From positions 806,001-870,000 of the forward strand of contig JAUTDP010000005.1 of the NCBI GenBank assembly GCA_033439795.1: 64,000 nt of DNA, given 5' to 3'. The position numbers and the translations under genes were made by a program. Every line of letters begins with the position of its first letter. The first letter of the stretch is position 1. Below, piece by piece: positions 48,999 through 58,520 of the stretch. The stretch is from Sordaria brevicollis. Its lineage: Eukaryota; Ascomycota; Sordariomycetes; Sordariales; Sordariaceae. The notes under the pieces were generated by a model, which was not told the origin of the DNA, did not search any database, and saw only the letters and a list, made by a program, of their open reading frames with translations.

Positions 48999-50590
48999 AG
49001 AACGGTTATTATTAATAAGAATATTATTAGGGTTAGAATTTAAAATTTAAATAGCCTTTTATTATAATTTATTAATTTCTTTTTTAAAATCCTTATTATC
49101 GAATAGGTTTTTAATAATTTTAGCTTTAATTTAAGGAATAAATTTCTATTTAAGGTTAATAACTTTCTCTGAGAATAAATATTAATAATATTTAGTAATA
49201 TAAGTACTTTACTAATATATTTTATAGCGAGCTCTTAAGGTTTTTATTATAAAATTAGTAAATAGGGCTAGAAGGGCGGTCTTTCGACCTAACGCACCTC
49301 TACGCGTTCTAAAAATATTATACTTTCTCTTCCGGGAAATATTATTATTATTAATATATTAAAAAATATAAATAGAGCTTTAACCTATTTAAATAGAATT
49401 TTAATTATTAATTAAGACCCTATTAGGAAGAATATTTTCGCCCTTAATATCGTTATCTTATAAACCTTTAAAAATTAATTTTATACTAAATATATTTTTA
49501 TAACCCTTTAATAATAGAATTATAATAGAAGGGCGTTCGTATAATATTTTAAAGCGGAAATATCCGAATATAAAGCGGAAATTTAAAATATTAATATACG
49601 CTTCTTCTTCGAATTTTTTAATAATAATATAAATTTAAAAGGGTTTAATAACCTATAAAATATTATACATATTTTAGAACTAAACCGTAACCGATATAAT
49701 TTTGGAGATTTTATACTTCCGGGAATTAATTATAATAGTTTCCTAATTATTAATCCAAATTTAGAAACCGCTATTATATTTATAAAGTTCGTTTAGTAAG
49801 GGTTTTATATAATTATAATATTTTTAACGTATTTTAAATAAGGAATATTCTTCGCAATAAAGTATAATATCCTTAAAATTAGCGTACTATTATAAAATCG
49901 TATAGGTATCGCCTATATAATTAGAGTATAAGGCCTTTAAAACGGTAATTTATATATAATTTCAAATTAAAATATTATTTTTAATAAAGTTTTCGTAATT
50001 TTTAAAACGTTAGGCGTAATTAATTTTATTAGAATTGTAATCTTACTTAACTATAATAATAAAATTAAAAATTAAAATACTAATTTCCTCTTCTTAAATT
50101 TCTTCGTCTTTATCGATAATTTTAAAATTAAAAGTTTAAATTACGGCTAGGGCGGTATTATAAATTACAGCCTATCCGGTAGTAAAATTATTTTTTAAAA
50201 TTGGGATATATATAATAGTTTTATTAACGAATTTAATAAATACTTCGCGGGCAATATTAATATAACGAAGGGAATTGGCCTTAAATTTATAATTTTCGAA
50301 TTTGATTTCGAAGGGTTTAATAATTTCTTTATCCTTTCCAAATAAATAAAATTTAAATTTAAGGCCCTAGGTAAAACCGAATAACTCTTTATTCTAATCC
50401 TTAAAATTAAGTCCTATATTTAAAATTGTTCTATTATTAATAAATATAGTTGCAACCGTAAAAGTAATATAAATATTATTAATAGAAGATATAGTAGATT
50501 AAATAATAAGGTTAATCGTTATAAATAAAGAATTTATATTTCTAAATATAGCGTAGATATAGGGCGCGAATTAGACTATTAATTGTCAAA
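48999..50590 (-). pseudogene. Host sequence of element E, right part (coding relic)
   Basis: RIPed sequence continuous with 5,664-6,200 before E inserted. On the - strand a reading of roughly 90 residues at about 49,020-49,330 has few stops (TRRGALGRKTALLALFTNF then LRARYKIYQ). It looks like a real ancient protein with a coiled, Lys/Asn-rich end, but I do not recognise the family. It ends at the boundary with normal DNA near 50,590. Confidence 0.45.
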
Positions 50591-50766
50591 TTGTATAGTT
50601 AAATTGAGGGTGGAGATGTGTGTGTATTATATACTCTAGAGCCTTCTATAAGAAGGTTTAGGGATGCCAGAATAATAGGAAAACTCTGTAGTCAGATAGG
50701 TGATTGGGAGGCTAGTCCTCTTATAGAGATACCTCCTAATTGACTAGATATAGCCTGCCTATTCTA
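50591..50766. other. Boundary between RIPed block and gene-rich DNA
   Basis: Intermediate composition. It contains a TG run (GTGTGTGTA), an inverted CCTTCTATAAGAAGG (50,642-50,656) and GGAGGCTAG...CCTCC. No gene. It may be the remnant of a lightly mutated repeat. Confidence 0.4.
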
Positions 50767-51106
50767 ATAGTAAATGGCTTCAGTAAATGGTCTTAGCAAT
50801 TGGACAGTACAAAGTTGAGCAGCCTAGCCAAAGTGTACATTTCCAGACCTCCAAAGGTCTAGAAATGGTCGTTAGTAAATTTCATCCGCCAAGACAAATT
50901 TGAACCAACCATATGGCGCGCATTCAGAGAAGTGGAGTAAACCGTCCGATAAGCCATTTACTGAGCCAACGAGAGCTTGGAAATCGAGAGAAATTGTTAA
51001 GGAATACTTAGAAGCCGCGACTTTTGATACGAAAATTACCAAGTACCTCACACGGACCACATCCTCCACGATTTACTGAAACCATTTACTGGCGCCATTT
51101 ACTGGG
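50767..51106. mobile_element. 340-bp inverted-repeat element built on AGTAAATGG (MITE)
   Basis: The left end reads ATAGTAAATGGCTTCAGTAA and the complement of the right end CCCAGTAAATGGCGCCAGTA; each side carries two or three AGTAAATG units, with further single copies inside (about 50,873 and, inverted, 50,955). TA flanks both ends (50,765-50,766 and 51,107-51,108). It has no coding capacity and is not RIPed. The TA flank suggests a Tc1/mariner-type MITE. It lies at the junction of heterochromatin-like and gene-rich DNA, downstream of the carboxypeptidase-like gene. Confidence 0.7.
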
Positions 51107-51508
51107 TACGCGAACGCACCCTAAGCCTAAACCCATTTGATACGGAATGCGATCCAGATATAAGAATGGGGATGGTTGGATGGGACCATGGGTGGCTCTT
51201 TTGAGTGGTTGGGGATGACATAGTTTGGTGTGCTTCATTGCTCTCGAGACACAAAAGGTCCAGACAACGCCTCATCGGTTCGTTCAGCTAGCCAGCTTCT
51301 CAAGCAGTCAAATGATGTTTCCTTGTCCGCTAAAGTACAATCACTCCGGCACTTCAGAAACATGGCGATAAGAATGTATGTGCAAGTCCTTTGATAACTG
51401 CCGTTAGAAAAACATGTCTGTAACCAAGGATATAAAACGCCTGATGATGCCCCCCTTTCTTGAATTGTGTAACACTGCTACGCTATCATTCCGCGTATCC
51501 GACACAGC
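51107..51508. other. Intergenic / 3' flank of the M14 gene
   Basis: Normal composition, about 400 bp. It probably carries the 3' untranslated region of the - strand gene to the right. No further feature seen. Confidence 0.5.
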
Positions 51509-53267
51509 TCACTTAAGATCAACCTTGCCCTTATCATGCGACCACTTGGGCTTCGAGATGCTCTCGATTCCATTGTTGCCCAGCAAAAAGTCACCAAAGT
51601 ACTTTAGAGCATTCAACATCTCCTCGCCCGTAGGGATAATTTGTGATCTGGGAAGCAAAAAGCCATAGCTGCCGGTGTCACGGAGTTTCACCTGGTAGCT
51701 GTACCGGGAGTGAAGCTCATCTGTGGCGTGTGTCAGTATATGCTATCCCGTTACAGTGACGAGAATTAAACTTACGGTAGAACCAGTCAATGGCCGAGCC
51801 GCCACTAGCCTCATTCTCAGTGTCTTTAACGGCAACAGTACCCTCGCACGCGGAACTGACGGTGTAAAAGTTGCCGCTGGAAAGGCGAATGGCCTTGGCC
51901 AAACCGACGCCCAACTCCTCAAGATTCTCGCGGTTCGGAGGGTCCTCGTCGCACGTAAAAGTGTAAGGGAAGAGAATCTGCTGCGAGTACGAGTGCAAGT
52001 CCAAGAAACCGACAAACTTGACACCGCTCTCGGTCTGATTTCTTCCCCAGTTTGCCAGGCGGGTGGCCTCAATAGCCTGGAATGGCTCGTCACCACCATA
52101 GCTTTCCGAGCACGGGTCGACCTGGGATTTGGTCTGGTCCCACGCAAACCCAAAGGCCTGATCGAGATCAAACCCACGGCAGTATGACACCTTGGTCTCC
52201 TGTCTCGATTTCCGCCACAGCCGATCGGTCTTCCACGTGTATTCGTAACCGTCCGGGTTAAGCACAGGAATGAAGATGATGTCAAAGTGCTTGAGCAGCT
52301 TCGTAACCATCGACTCCTTTCCGTACGCGGTGATGATTGACCACAGCAGGTAGGTCACCGTGCTCGTCGAGATCCATTCACGGCCGTGGAGCCCACCGGT
52401 GACGAGAATTGCCTTACGAGTCCCGTTATTGGCATTGTCATCGCTGTGATCTCCAATGCGGAAGGAGTGGATGGGTCTTCCCTCGAAAGAGTCTCCGATA
52501 CTCGACATTTCGGCGATAGATGGGAACATGGTCTCCATGAGGGCCATCCAGCTCGTGATGACCTATTGGGTGTTAGTTCATCTGAAAGCACTCCAGGTGT
52601 TCACTCCTTGACTATCAGATGAAATGTGAACCAGATTTGAAGGACTCACCGATAAAGGCTGATAATCGTGGAAAAAGATATTCCCCTTCATGTAAGCCGC
52701 ACCCAGCTTCTCAGCCACATCTGGAAAATTTCCTGCATCGTTTTTGGCAGGGTACGTCGCCTGTACTGCTTCCTCCAGATCAGGAACTAAGACGTTCCAT
52801 TGCGTCTCCAATGACGGTGGAATAACTTTGAGCTGATCCTTCTTCAGCCGGATATCCACGAATTCTGGCGTGGAAGCCCAAACCTCCCAGTTCTTCTCTT
52901 TGACAACCTGGTGTAAAACGATCTGATTTGTTGGATCTGCAACATTGAACCGTACCACAACGTCATCTCGATATCGGGACAGCGGTGCCGCGCTGGGTGA
53001 TGAGGTGGAGTCGCTATCTTCCGAAATAGTTGTTGATGGGCGCCCAAATATGATTTCCGAAACGCTTTCACGCAGCCATGTCAATCCATCCAAAGCACTG
53101 CCGCGCGCATCTTGGAAGAGGTTGCCGCCGTCCGCATTGTCGATGAGTCCAGCAGGTTGTCCAGCGTGAGGAAAAGCGGCCGCGCCAACAGTCGAAGGCC
53201 CAAGCGCAACCCCGAAAACCAAAGGTAGAACAGATAGACTCTCCGGAGATAGTCGCATTTTGAACAA
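51509..53267 (-). CDS. ECM14: ECM14-type M14 metallocarboxypeptidase-like protein (probable pseudoenzyme)
   Basis: Three exons: 53,267-52,650, 52,562-51,776 and 51,720-51,509. Introns are GTGAGT...TAG (87 bp) and GTAAGT...CAG (55 bp), and both junctions keep frame. The product is 538 residues, or 535 if the Met at 53,258 starts. It has a hydrophobic N-terminal signal, an inhibitory-type propeptide to about residue 190, and an M14 domain after FFHDYQPLS. Zinc ligands are present: HGRE (His265, Glu268) and LHSYSQ (His396). The Asn-Arg substrate pair is replaced by Asp340-Gln341, and the catalytic Glu of the ELRDTG motif is Lys480 (VKLRDTG). Fungal ECM14 proteins are known to lack this Glu; S. 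cerevisiae ECM14 was named from a cell-wall phenotype. Secretion or vacuolar delivery is inferred, and peptidase activity is unlikely. Confidence 0.9.
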
Positions 53268-53371
53268 TTAAATGAGAGACAAGACCAACATATATGAAGT
53301 TGAATGAGAGAAGAATAACTGCTTGTTGGAGGAGAAAACAAACTCCCAGCGCCACAGCCCGTTGTTTCAAC

Positions 53372-53593
53372 TCAAGACTGCACTGGCGTTTCTTTTACGT
53401 ACAGGGCATTGACGCCTTTTGGGGCAAATGTTTTGGACGGGATGTCGTTGGGAACGTCTAACCGAACTCGGGCAGGCATTTCCAGGGCAGTTGTCGGTCC
53501 ACCGAACGACTGGCCGGACGGGCGGGCTTGCAGATGGCCGCCCATCTCCACAACTGGCAGGGCTGACTTGCCAGCTGTCGTCAAGGGATCCAT
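53372..53593 (-). CDS. Possible small conserved-looking protein, 73 residues
   Basis: A single-exon - strand frame, starting MDPLTTAGKS and ending VKETPVQS. It lies about 100 bp upstream of the start of the carboxypeptidase-like gene, on the same strand. Composition is balanced (Pro/Val/Gly, no low complexity). No signal peptide, membrane segment or family recognised. Overlapping frames at 53,367-53,618 (-) and 53,409-53,612 (+) have a more biased composition and are taken as shadows. It could also be part of the 5' untranslated region of its neighbour. Low to moderate confidence. Confidence 0.4.
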   Translation of the reverse strand: MDPLTTAGKSALPVVEMGGHLQARPSGQSFGGPTTALEMPARVRLDVPNDIPSKTFAPKGVNALYVKETPVQS

Positions 53594-54150
53594 GAGTCGT
53601 CCGATCGGGTGAGATCAAACAGCGAAAGACGAAATGTAGTGTTTTTGTCCGTTGACATGACTTCGCAATGAAGCCGAACCACCAACATACTTCAAGATTT
53701 TGTTCAGGTATACTGAGATGGTTGAGCCATCAAAGTAACGACATTCATGTGTAACTTCCAGCCGTGTGCCACTCCCGATTGTTTTCCAATCGCAAACTTC
53801 AAAATGGTTACCTCTAGGCGCCTAACCAGCGGTGACACTGCTGGCTTACAGCAGTCGATTGGCTGATCACGTCTATAATATTCTTTTCTCAAGCGCGGCC
53901 GCGAATGGGAGCTCAAGGATTGCGATACTTATACAGTAGTGCTCCCCGCCAGTCTGGGTTTCAAAGCGTGCTTCAGCAGAAGCCAAGGGTCGCTATTCAC
54001 GGTTCCGCTTGGGTTGACTTTTGAATGCCCGACGCTGAAGACTTTGATGTTGATCGTTTGGTACTTAATCTAAAGATTAACCCGAGTCATCCATCAGTTA
54101 TTACTGATAACTTGTTCCAAAATCCTCGTTGACACTACTCACCTAAGAAA
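53594..54150. promoter_or_regulatory. Intergenic region, presumed divergent promoters
   Basis: About 550 bp between a - strand gene and a + strand gene. It contains a TAGGCGCCTA palindrome (about 53,815-53,824) and a GCGGCCGC site (53,894). ATACTTATACAG near 53,925 is TATA-like. The A of TCACCTAAGAAAATGG gives a good Kozak-like purine at -3 for the gene at 54,151. No transcription start can be fixed. Confidence 0.4.
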
Positions 54151-55800
54151 ATGGCTTTCGGCGATAGCATCACGGCCCTGTTAGAAACATACTCCAATTG
54201 CGCAACCCTCCTCAAAGCCTACAAGAATGACGCCAACGGAGAGGATGGAAACATCAAGGTGGACGCGCAGAATAAACATCTGCGCAAATCCTTGAAAGCC
54301 GATCGTGCAATGGTAGAACGTGCCTATTCCATCCGATTAGCTGAGTTGGGTAGCCGCTTGAGGAGAGGTGATGGTATGACGTTCTTTCAGTTGGTGAGAA
54401 GAGCATGGTTCCCTTTACAGAAATTGTGCTGACAGCTTATCCAAGCCCGTTCCATATCTGCGATAGATGGGATATTGAAGAAACTCAAAACGGCTATTAC
54501 CAGCTTACTTCGAGCTTCAACCAAGAAGCAAACTCCGGCTCTGAACTACGGCGCCCTCAGTTCTCTTTCTAACTCGTCGAGAATCGAGGCAATCAAGACC
54601 ATCGACAGTCTTGCTCGTCGCTTAGGAGGCTCTTCCCGCACGAGCAGATCGGTGGTGTCCATGTCGTCGAAGCCTACCCGGGCTTCGTCACCATCATCGC
54701 GAGCTCGACGGAAATATCCGCCTTTCTCCAAGTCAGCAACCTCTCTCCCAAAGAAGCACCACTCCGGCAACCCAACTGCAAGCTCAGTCTCGAATTCTTC
54801 ATCTAGTCGACACAGGAGGAAACCACCACTGGTTGAGGAGGAACTGCGAGTGAGTAAGCCTAAGTCAAGTACCAACAAGGAAAATATACCGGCAGAAGAC
54901 CACAGCCCGACGGCAAGCGCAATTTCTGCATCTGGTCGACATAAGAAACTTACACGAACTGAAGACGAAATCCGAGCGAGTAAAGAAAAGCCAAGTGCCA
55001 AGGAAATCATACCAGCAGAAATTAGCAATCCGGTGGCAAGCACAGTCTCACGACATAAAAACAAAACACAACGGACCGAAGACGAGACGCGAGCGAGCAA
55101 AGAAAAGTCAAGTGCTAGGGAAACCACACATCCGGAAGTCAACAACCCGGCGGCAAGTGCAATTTCTTCCTCCGGTCGACATAAAGTGAAGAAACCTTCC
55201 CGGACTGAAGACGGGGAGACACAAGGAAGCAAAGAAAAGCTCGGTCCAAAGGCCAACAAGGAAAGCGTCATGCCGTCCGAGTTAGGACATCCCGCTGCAA
55301 GTTCAGTGTCCTCTCATCGACACAAGACTAGGAAGTCGCCACGAGCAGCAGAAGAGCCAGTAAAACCGAGCAAAGAGAAAGCACCGAAACCACCTGCAAA
55401 ACCCGTACCAGACGTACCTCCTCCACCACCGCCGCCGCCGCCTCCTGGGGCTCACCCTCCTCCTTCTCGAGACCTTCCTCCTCCTCCACCGCCACCACCA
55501 CCACCGGGAGACTACCTCGCGCCACTCAGATCATACCCTTCCCGAAACAGCCAGTTTGGAAACGCGATGCGCAACCGCATGTCTTTCATGTCCTTCGCTT
55601 CTGGAAGCACAAGACTGGGAGAAATGTCAGACAGGAAATGGCTAGCTCAGCACACCATACCTGAGGCAAACTCGGATGAGTACGACGTTCCTGTGCTTTA
55701 CCCACTGAAACCGTACAAGCCGGAGGTCAAGGAGAAGAAGTTTCTAGGTCTGTTTGGCAGGAGGAAGCAGCGGCAGCATGAAGAGGATGAGTACTATTGA
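54151..55800 (+). CDS. Repeat- and polyproline-rich protein of unknown function
   Basis: Two exons, 54,151-54,393 and 54,436-55,800, joined in frame by a short GTGAGA...ACAG intron of 42 bp; 535 residues. The N-terminal 110 residues are helical and charged (LAELGSRLRRGDG, then LIQARSISAIDGILKKLKTA), like the N-terminal domain of many uncharacterised Pezizomycotina proteins. The middle has about five imperfect 40-45-residue repeats with RTEDE-RASKEK cores, very Ser/Lys-rich and probably disordered. Two polyproline runs of ten (55,420-55,510) resemble formin FH1-like profilin or SH3 ligands. The basic C-terminus ends in KFLGLFGRRKQRQHEEDEYY. An actin- or SH3-linked scaffold is possible but only an inference. 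No catalytic domain seen. Confidence 0.75.
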
Positions 55801-56586
55801 GAGAGTAGGGTCGATTGACTCTTGCCTTTCGTCAATGTTACTTGGGTCATGGCTCCCTGCCTCTGCCGTGGATCAAGAAATTGTGCCTGCGTGATGAGGC
55901 GAGTTCACCCTCGAGAGGAGAATGTGACCAGACGGATTGGATGCAGGACCTTGGCTCGTATGAGGTTCCCTGGATATTCTTGAACTTGAGCAAGAGTGGC
56001 ATTGGAACTTTGTAACTTTGTTCAAGATGTTTGAAGAAGATACATGGTGGTGGAATAAATGGGGTCGGGTACGAGCCAACAAGATCATCACCGTCACACT
56101 TCGGCATCGATTCCAGAGGAAAGAGACGCCGAGTGTAGCCCACTGCATCAAACCACTATGCTTGCTTTGATGTTCCTTTGCTTCATATAACGACTTTTTC
56201 ATCGCCGATTTGATAAAATCTTCGGTTCAGAAAGCTTTTTTAAATTCAGTTCTCACCTTCATCACATTTCTCTCCACACTTCCACAACCGACGGGGCCTT
56301 ACCGTCTCTGATCATTCAGTTGGGGAGTTGCTCCTGTGAGCGAAAGGGTTACTCGTACCTTCCATTTGGAATTTCAGGATCTTGAGGGGTCGGGCCCGGT
56401 CGGGACCGAACATGCAACCGCTTGGAGCGAAGGAAAGAGCACCCACTACATCCTCAAGGAAGTCATGACTGATCCCGACTGGCGTGCAGGTTAGCACTGG
56501 CAGTAACTGCCAGTGCCCTCATACACACTAGTTGTCCCCTCTTCGAGGAGGGAAGCCGAAGTTCCCTGGGATTTTTTTTTTTTTTC
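55801..56586. other. Convergent 3' flanks; 23-nt perfect hairpin
   Basis: Lies between the end of a + strand gene and the end of a - strand gene. It contains GCACTGGCAG-TAA-CTGCCAGTGC (56,494-56,516), a perfect 10-bp stem with a 3-nt loop, and a run of 13 T at about 56,573-56,585. No 5S, tRNA or snRNA sequence was recognised. Reading frames here look like chance. Confidence 0.45.
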
Positions 56587-56899
56587 TTAGGTTGGACCCT
56601 GATCCTTCAGCTTTTCAACACAGCTTCCCGTGACGCGGTTCGCAACCTCACTGAATGTCAGGTTGACAATCGAAGAGAGACGTAGCGATGGCCCCCAAAC
56701 ACTGGGTGTGGTTTGAAAGCTTTGAATAATTCCATCATGTCCCTCTCCAAGCACAGCATGCAGTGCTCCTTCAACGTGCTCTGAGCTGCAAGTGGTTGCA
56801 GAAGTCAGCAAGCACGCGCGAGGCATGTTCTTCCCACGGACTGGACTTTCTCTTCAGTACCCACCTCACTCACCCAAATCTCCCGCCCACGACTGCCAT
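56587..56899 (-). CDS. Small two-exon protein, 74 residues, unknown function
   Basis: Found from splice signals: exon 1 is 56,899-56,874 (ATG plus eight codons), exon 2 is 56,785-56,587. The 88-bp intron has donor GTGAGT, a textbook fungal branch site TGCTGAC about 18 nt before the end, and acceptor TTGCAG. The joined frame reads MAVVGGRFG then SEHVEGALHAVLGEGHDGI and ends EKLKDQGPT. Balanced, globular-looking composition, no signal peptide or membrane segment. I do not recognise the family. It shares a 250-bp divergent promoter region with the gene at 57,150. The unspliced frame with a Met at 56,826 would start inside the intron and is judged wrong. Confidence 0.6.
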
Positions 56900-57149
56900 C
56901 TCCAAGACGACCTCTTCGATAAACAGAGGGAAGGTGGTCAATCAGACTGCTGAATTGTCAGGAGGACTGATGAGGTACCGATGAGGTACATAAACGGGGC
57001 TTGTCCTCTTCTTCCCGCTCGACTTTCTTCTCCAGCCTCTTCTCAAGTGACAACACCATTCGAGCTCCATCTTGGCTCACCATTTCCAGCTGTATCGCTT
57101 CCATCATTCTTTTACGTGCATTTATACATACTTTTGCTCGGTCTTCATC
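56900..57149. promoter_or_regulatory. Divergent promoter region
   Basis: About 250 bp between the starts of the 74-residue protein gene (-) and the secreted protein gene (+). Pyrimidine-rich on the + strand (CTCTTCTTCCCGCTCGAC), as is common before fungal start sites. CATCATGG gives the start context at 57,150. Open frames crossing it on both strands are not supported. Confidence 0.45.
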
Positions 57150-58520
57150 ATGGTCGTCCTTCGCACCCTGGCCGCTCTTGCGGTAACCGCTGCTGTTTCG
57201 GTGGCCAACCCGCTCCACGCATCCGCAAAGTTTTCGATCCCAGGCCCCCTCGCGATGAACTTTGGGAACAAGGTGGTTCCTCAAGATACCGATGTGACCC
57301 GTAAGTCACGCCGAAACCCATATCTGTTCTTGTTGTTGACCATACGATGACTGACATCTTGCCTTCCAGCAGTCACTGCTCTACCCCCAAAGCTAGGCAC
57401 ATTTAAGCGCCTGCCCGGCTCTTCCTACACTGTCGCCACTGTTCACCCTTATGGCATTCTTGTCGATAGTATGGACTCCACCCTCTTGTGGCTTCAAACC
57501 GGTCTGAAGCCAGCCCCTGTTCCGTCGAACTTCGAGACATCCGATGGATTCTACCGGGTCTACGAGCTGCTCAACGGCAGCAGCCCAGTTTTCCCCTGGA
57601 CTCCGTCAAATCTTCAGGGTCCTGAGCACTCCAGCGTTCTCACACTCCTCTTCGACACCAGCAACATCACCCCACAGGACGAGCTCTATCTGCAGAACGC
57701 AGCAATGAACCCTTCGAGATTCAATTTTGTCAACGCCATGGGAGATACTTCGCTTTCGGACAAAGTAGCTGCGGGCGCCCTCTTCCTTGCAACTTCAGAT
57801 GCCACCATGAAGCCTTCGTCTGCTGCAAATGTTACCTTCGCGACACTACTCGACGTCTTGAACATGCCCCAGAAAGATCAGGCTCCCATGCTCTATCGCA
57901 GAGCCTCCGAGACGGAGACTTCAGTGCACCCCCAAGAATCTGACGAGGTCGAGGTCATCATTGAAGAGTCATCTGATGACGCCATGAACTTCATGCAGGT
58001 TTTCGAGCGCAGAGCTTCCAAGACGGGTGCTTCGCGCCCCCAGGATTCCGAGGAGGTTAAGGTCGTTGAAGTCGTCGAGGAGACATCAGGCGTCGAGCGC
58101 AGAGCTTCCAAGACGGATGCTTCAGTGCGCCCCCAAGAATCCGAGGAGGTTGAGGTGGTTGAAGTCATTGAGGAGGCATCAGATGTTGAGCGCAGAGCTT
58201 CTGATATGGATGCTTCTATGCGTCCCCAAGAATCCGAGGAGGTCGAGGCCATCGTCGAGGAGATTTCAGATGTCGATGAGGCTTCACCACTCCCTCAAAA
58301 ACCTGTGGCCATGGTGACCCCAGTTATCCATCGTACACCGAGAACCAAGCCAGTCACGCCAGTCCTGCCAACCCAGACCGTTACCACGACGGTGACTCCG
58401 CTCTCCTATTATCCTATGATTGTGCCGACTGACTGCCCGGATGAGCGATCTTCCGCTTCCCGTAATAGGATGACTGTGTATGGTCTTGTTTCGGTGGCTG
58501 CCATCCTGTTTGCTATTTGA
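57150..58520 (+). CDS. Secreted, probably GPI-anchored surface protein with acidic repeats
   Basis: Exons 57,150-57,300 and 57,370-58,520, with a GTAAGT...CAG intron of 69 bp; 433 residues. It has an N-terminal signal peptide (MVVLRTLAALAVTAAVSVA) and a globular part of about 200 residues with N-glycosylation-type sites (NGSS, NIT, NVT) and no family I can name. Four or five tandem repeats of about 30 residues follow (ERRASKTDAS, RPQESEEVEV, IEEASD), then a Thr/Pro-rich stalk. A C-terminal hydrophobic stretch (GLVSVAAILFAI) after SSASRNR looks like a GPI-attachment signal. Upstream in-frame codons to 57,072 lack a signal-peptide start, so the Met at 57,150 is preferred. Probably a cell-wall or plasma-membrane protein. 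Confidence 0.85.

Noticed and set aside
308..50600. Dozens of 60-110-codon open frames in the AT-rich block
   Set aside because: They arise from low-complexity Ile/Asn/Lys/Phe-rich translation of RIPed DNA. Most are fragments of, or antisense to, gag-pol relics, and none has an intact domain.
51723..52285. Overlapping frames of 154 and 180 codons within the carboxypeptidase-like gene
   Set aside because: Shadows of the coding exon: composition is Arg/Ser/Thr-biased and there are no motifs.
54546..55271. 241-codon - strand frame
   Set aside because: Antisense shadow of the Ser/Lys repeat region, Leu/Ser-biased with no features.
56573..56585. Run of T as a Pol III terminator
   Set aside because: No A/B box or known RNA gene upstream. 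On the other strand it is simply an A run just after the stop codon of the small gene.
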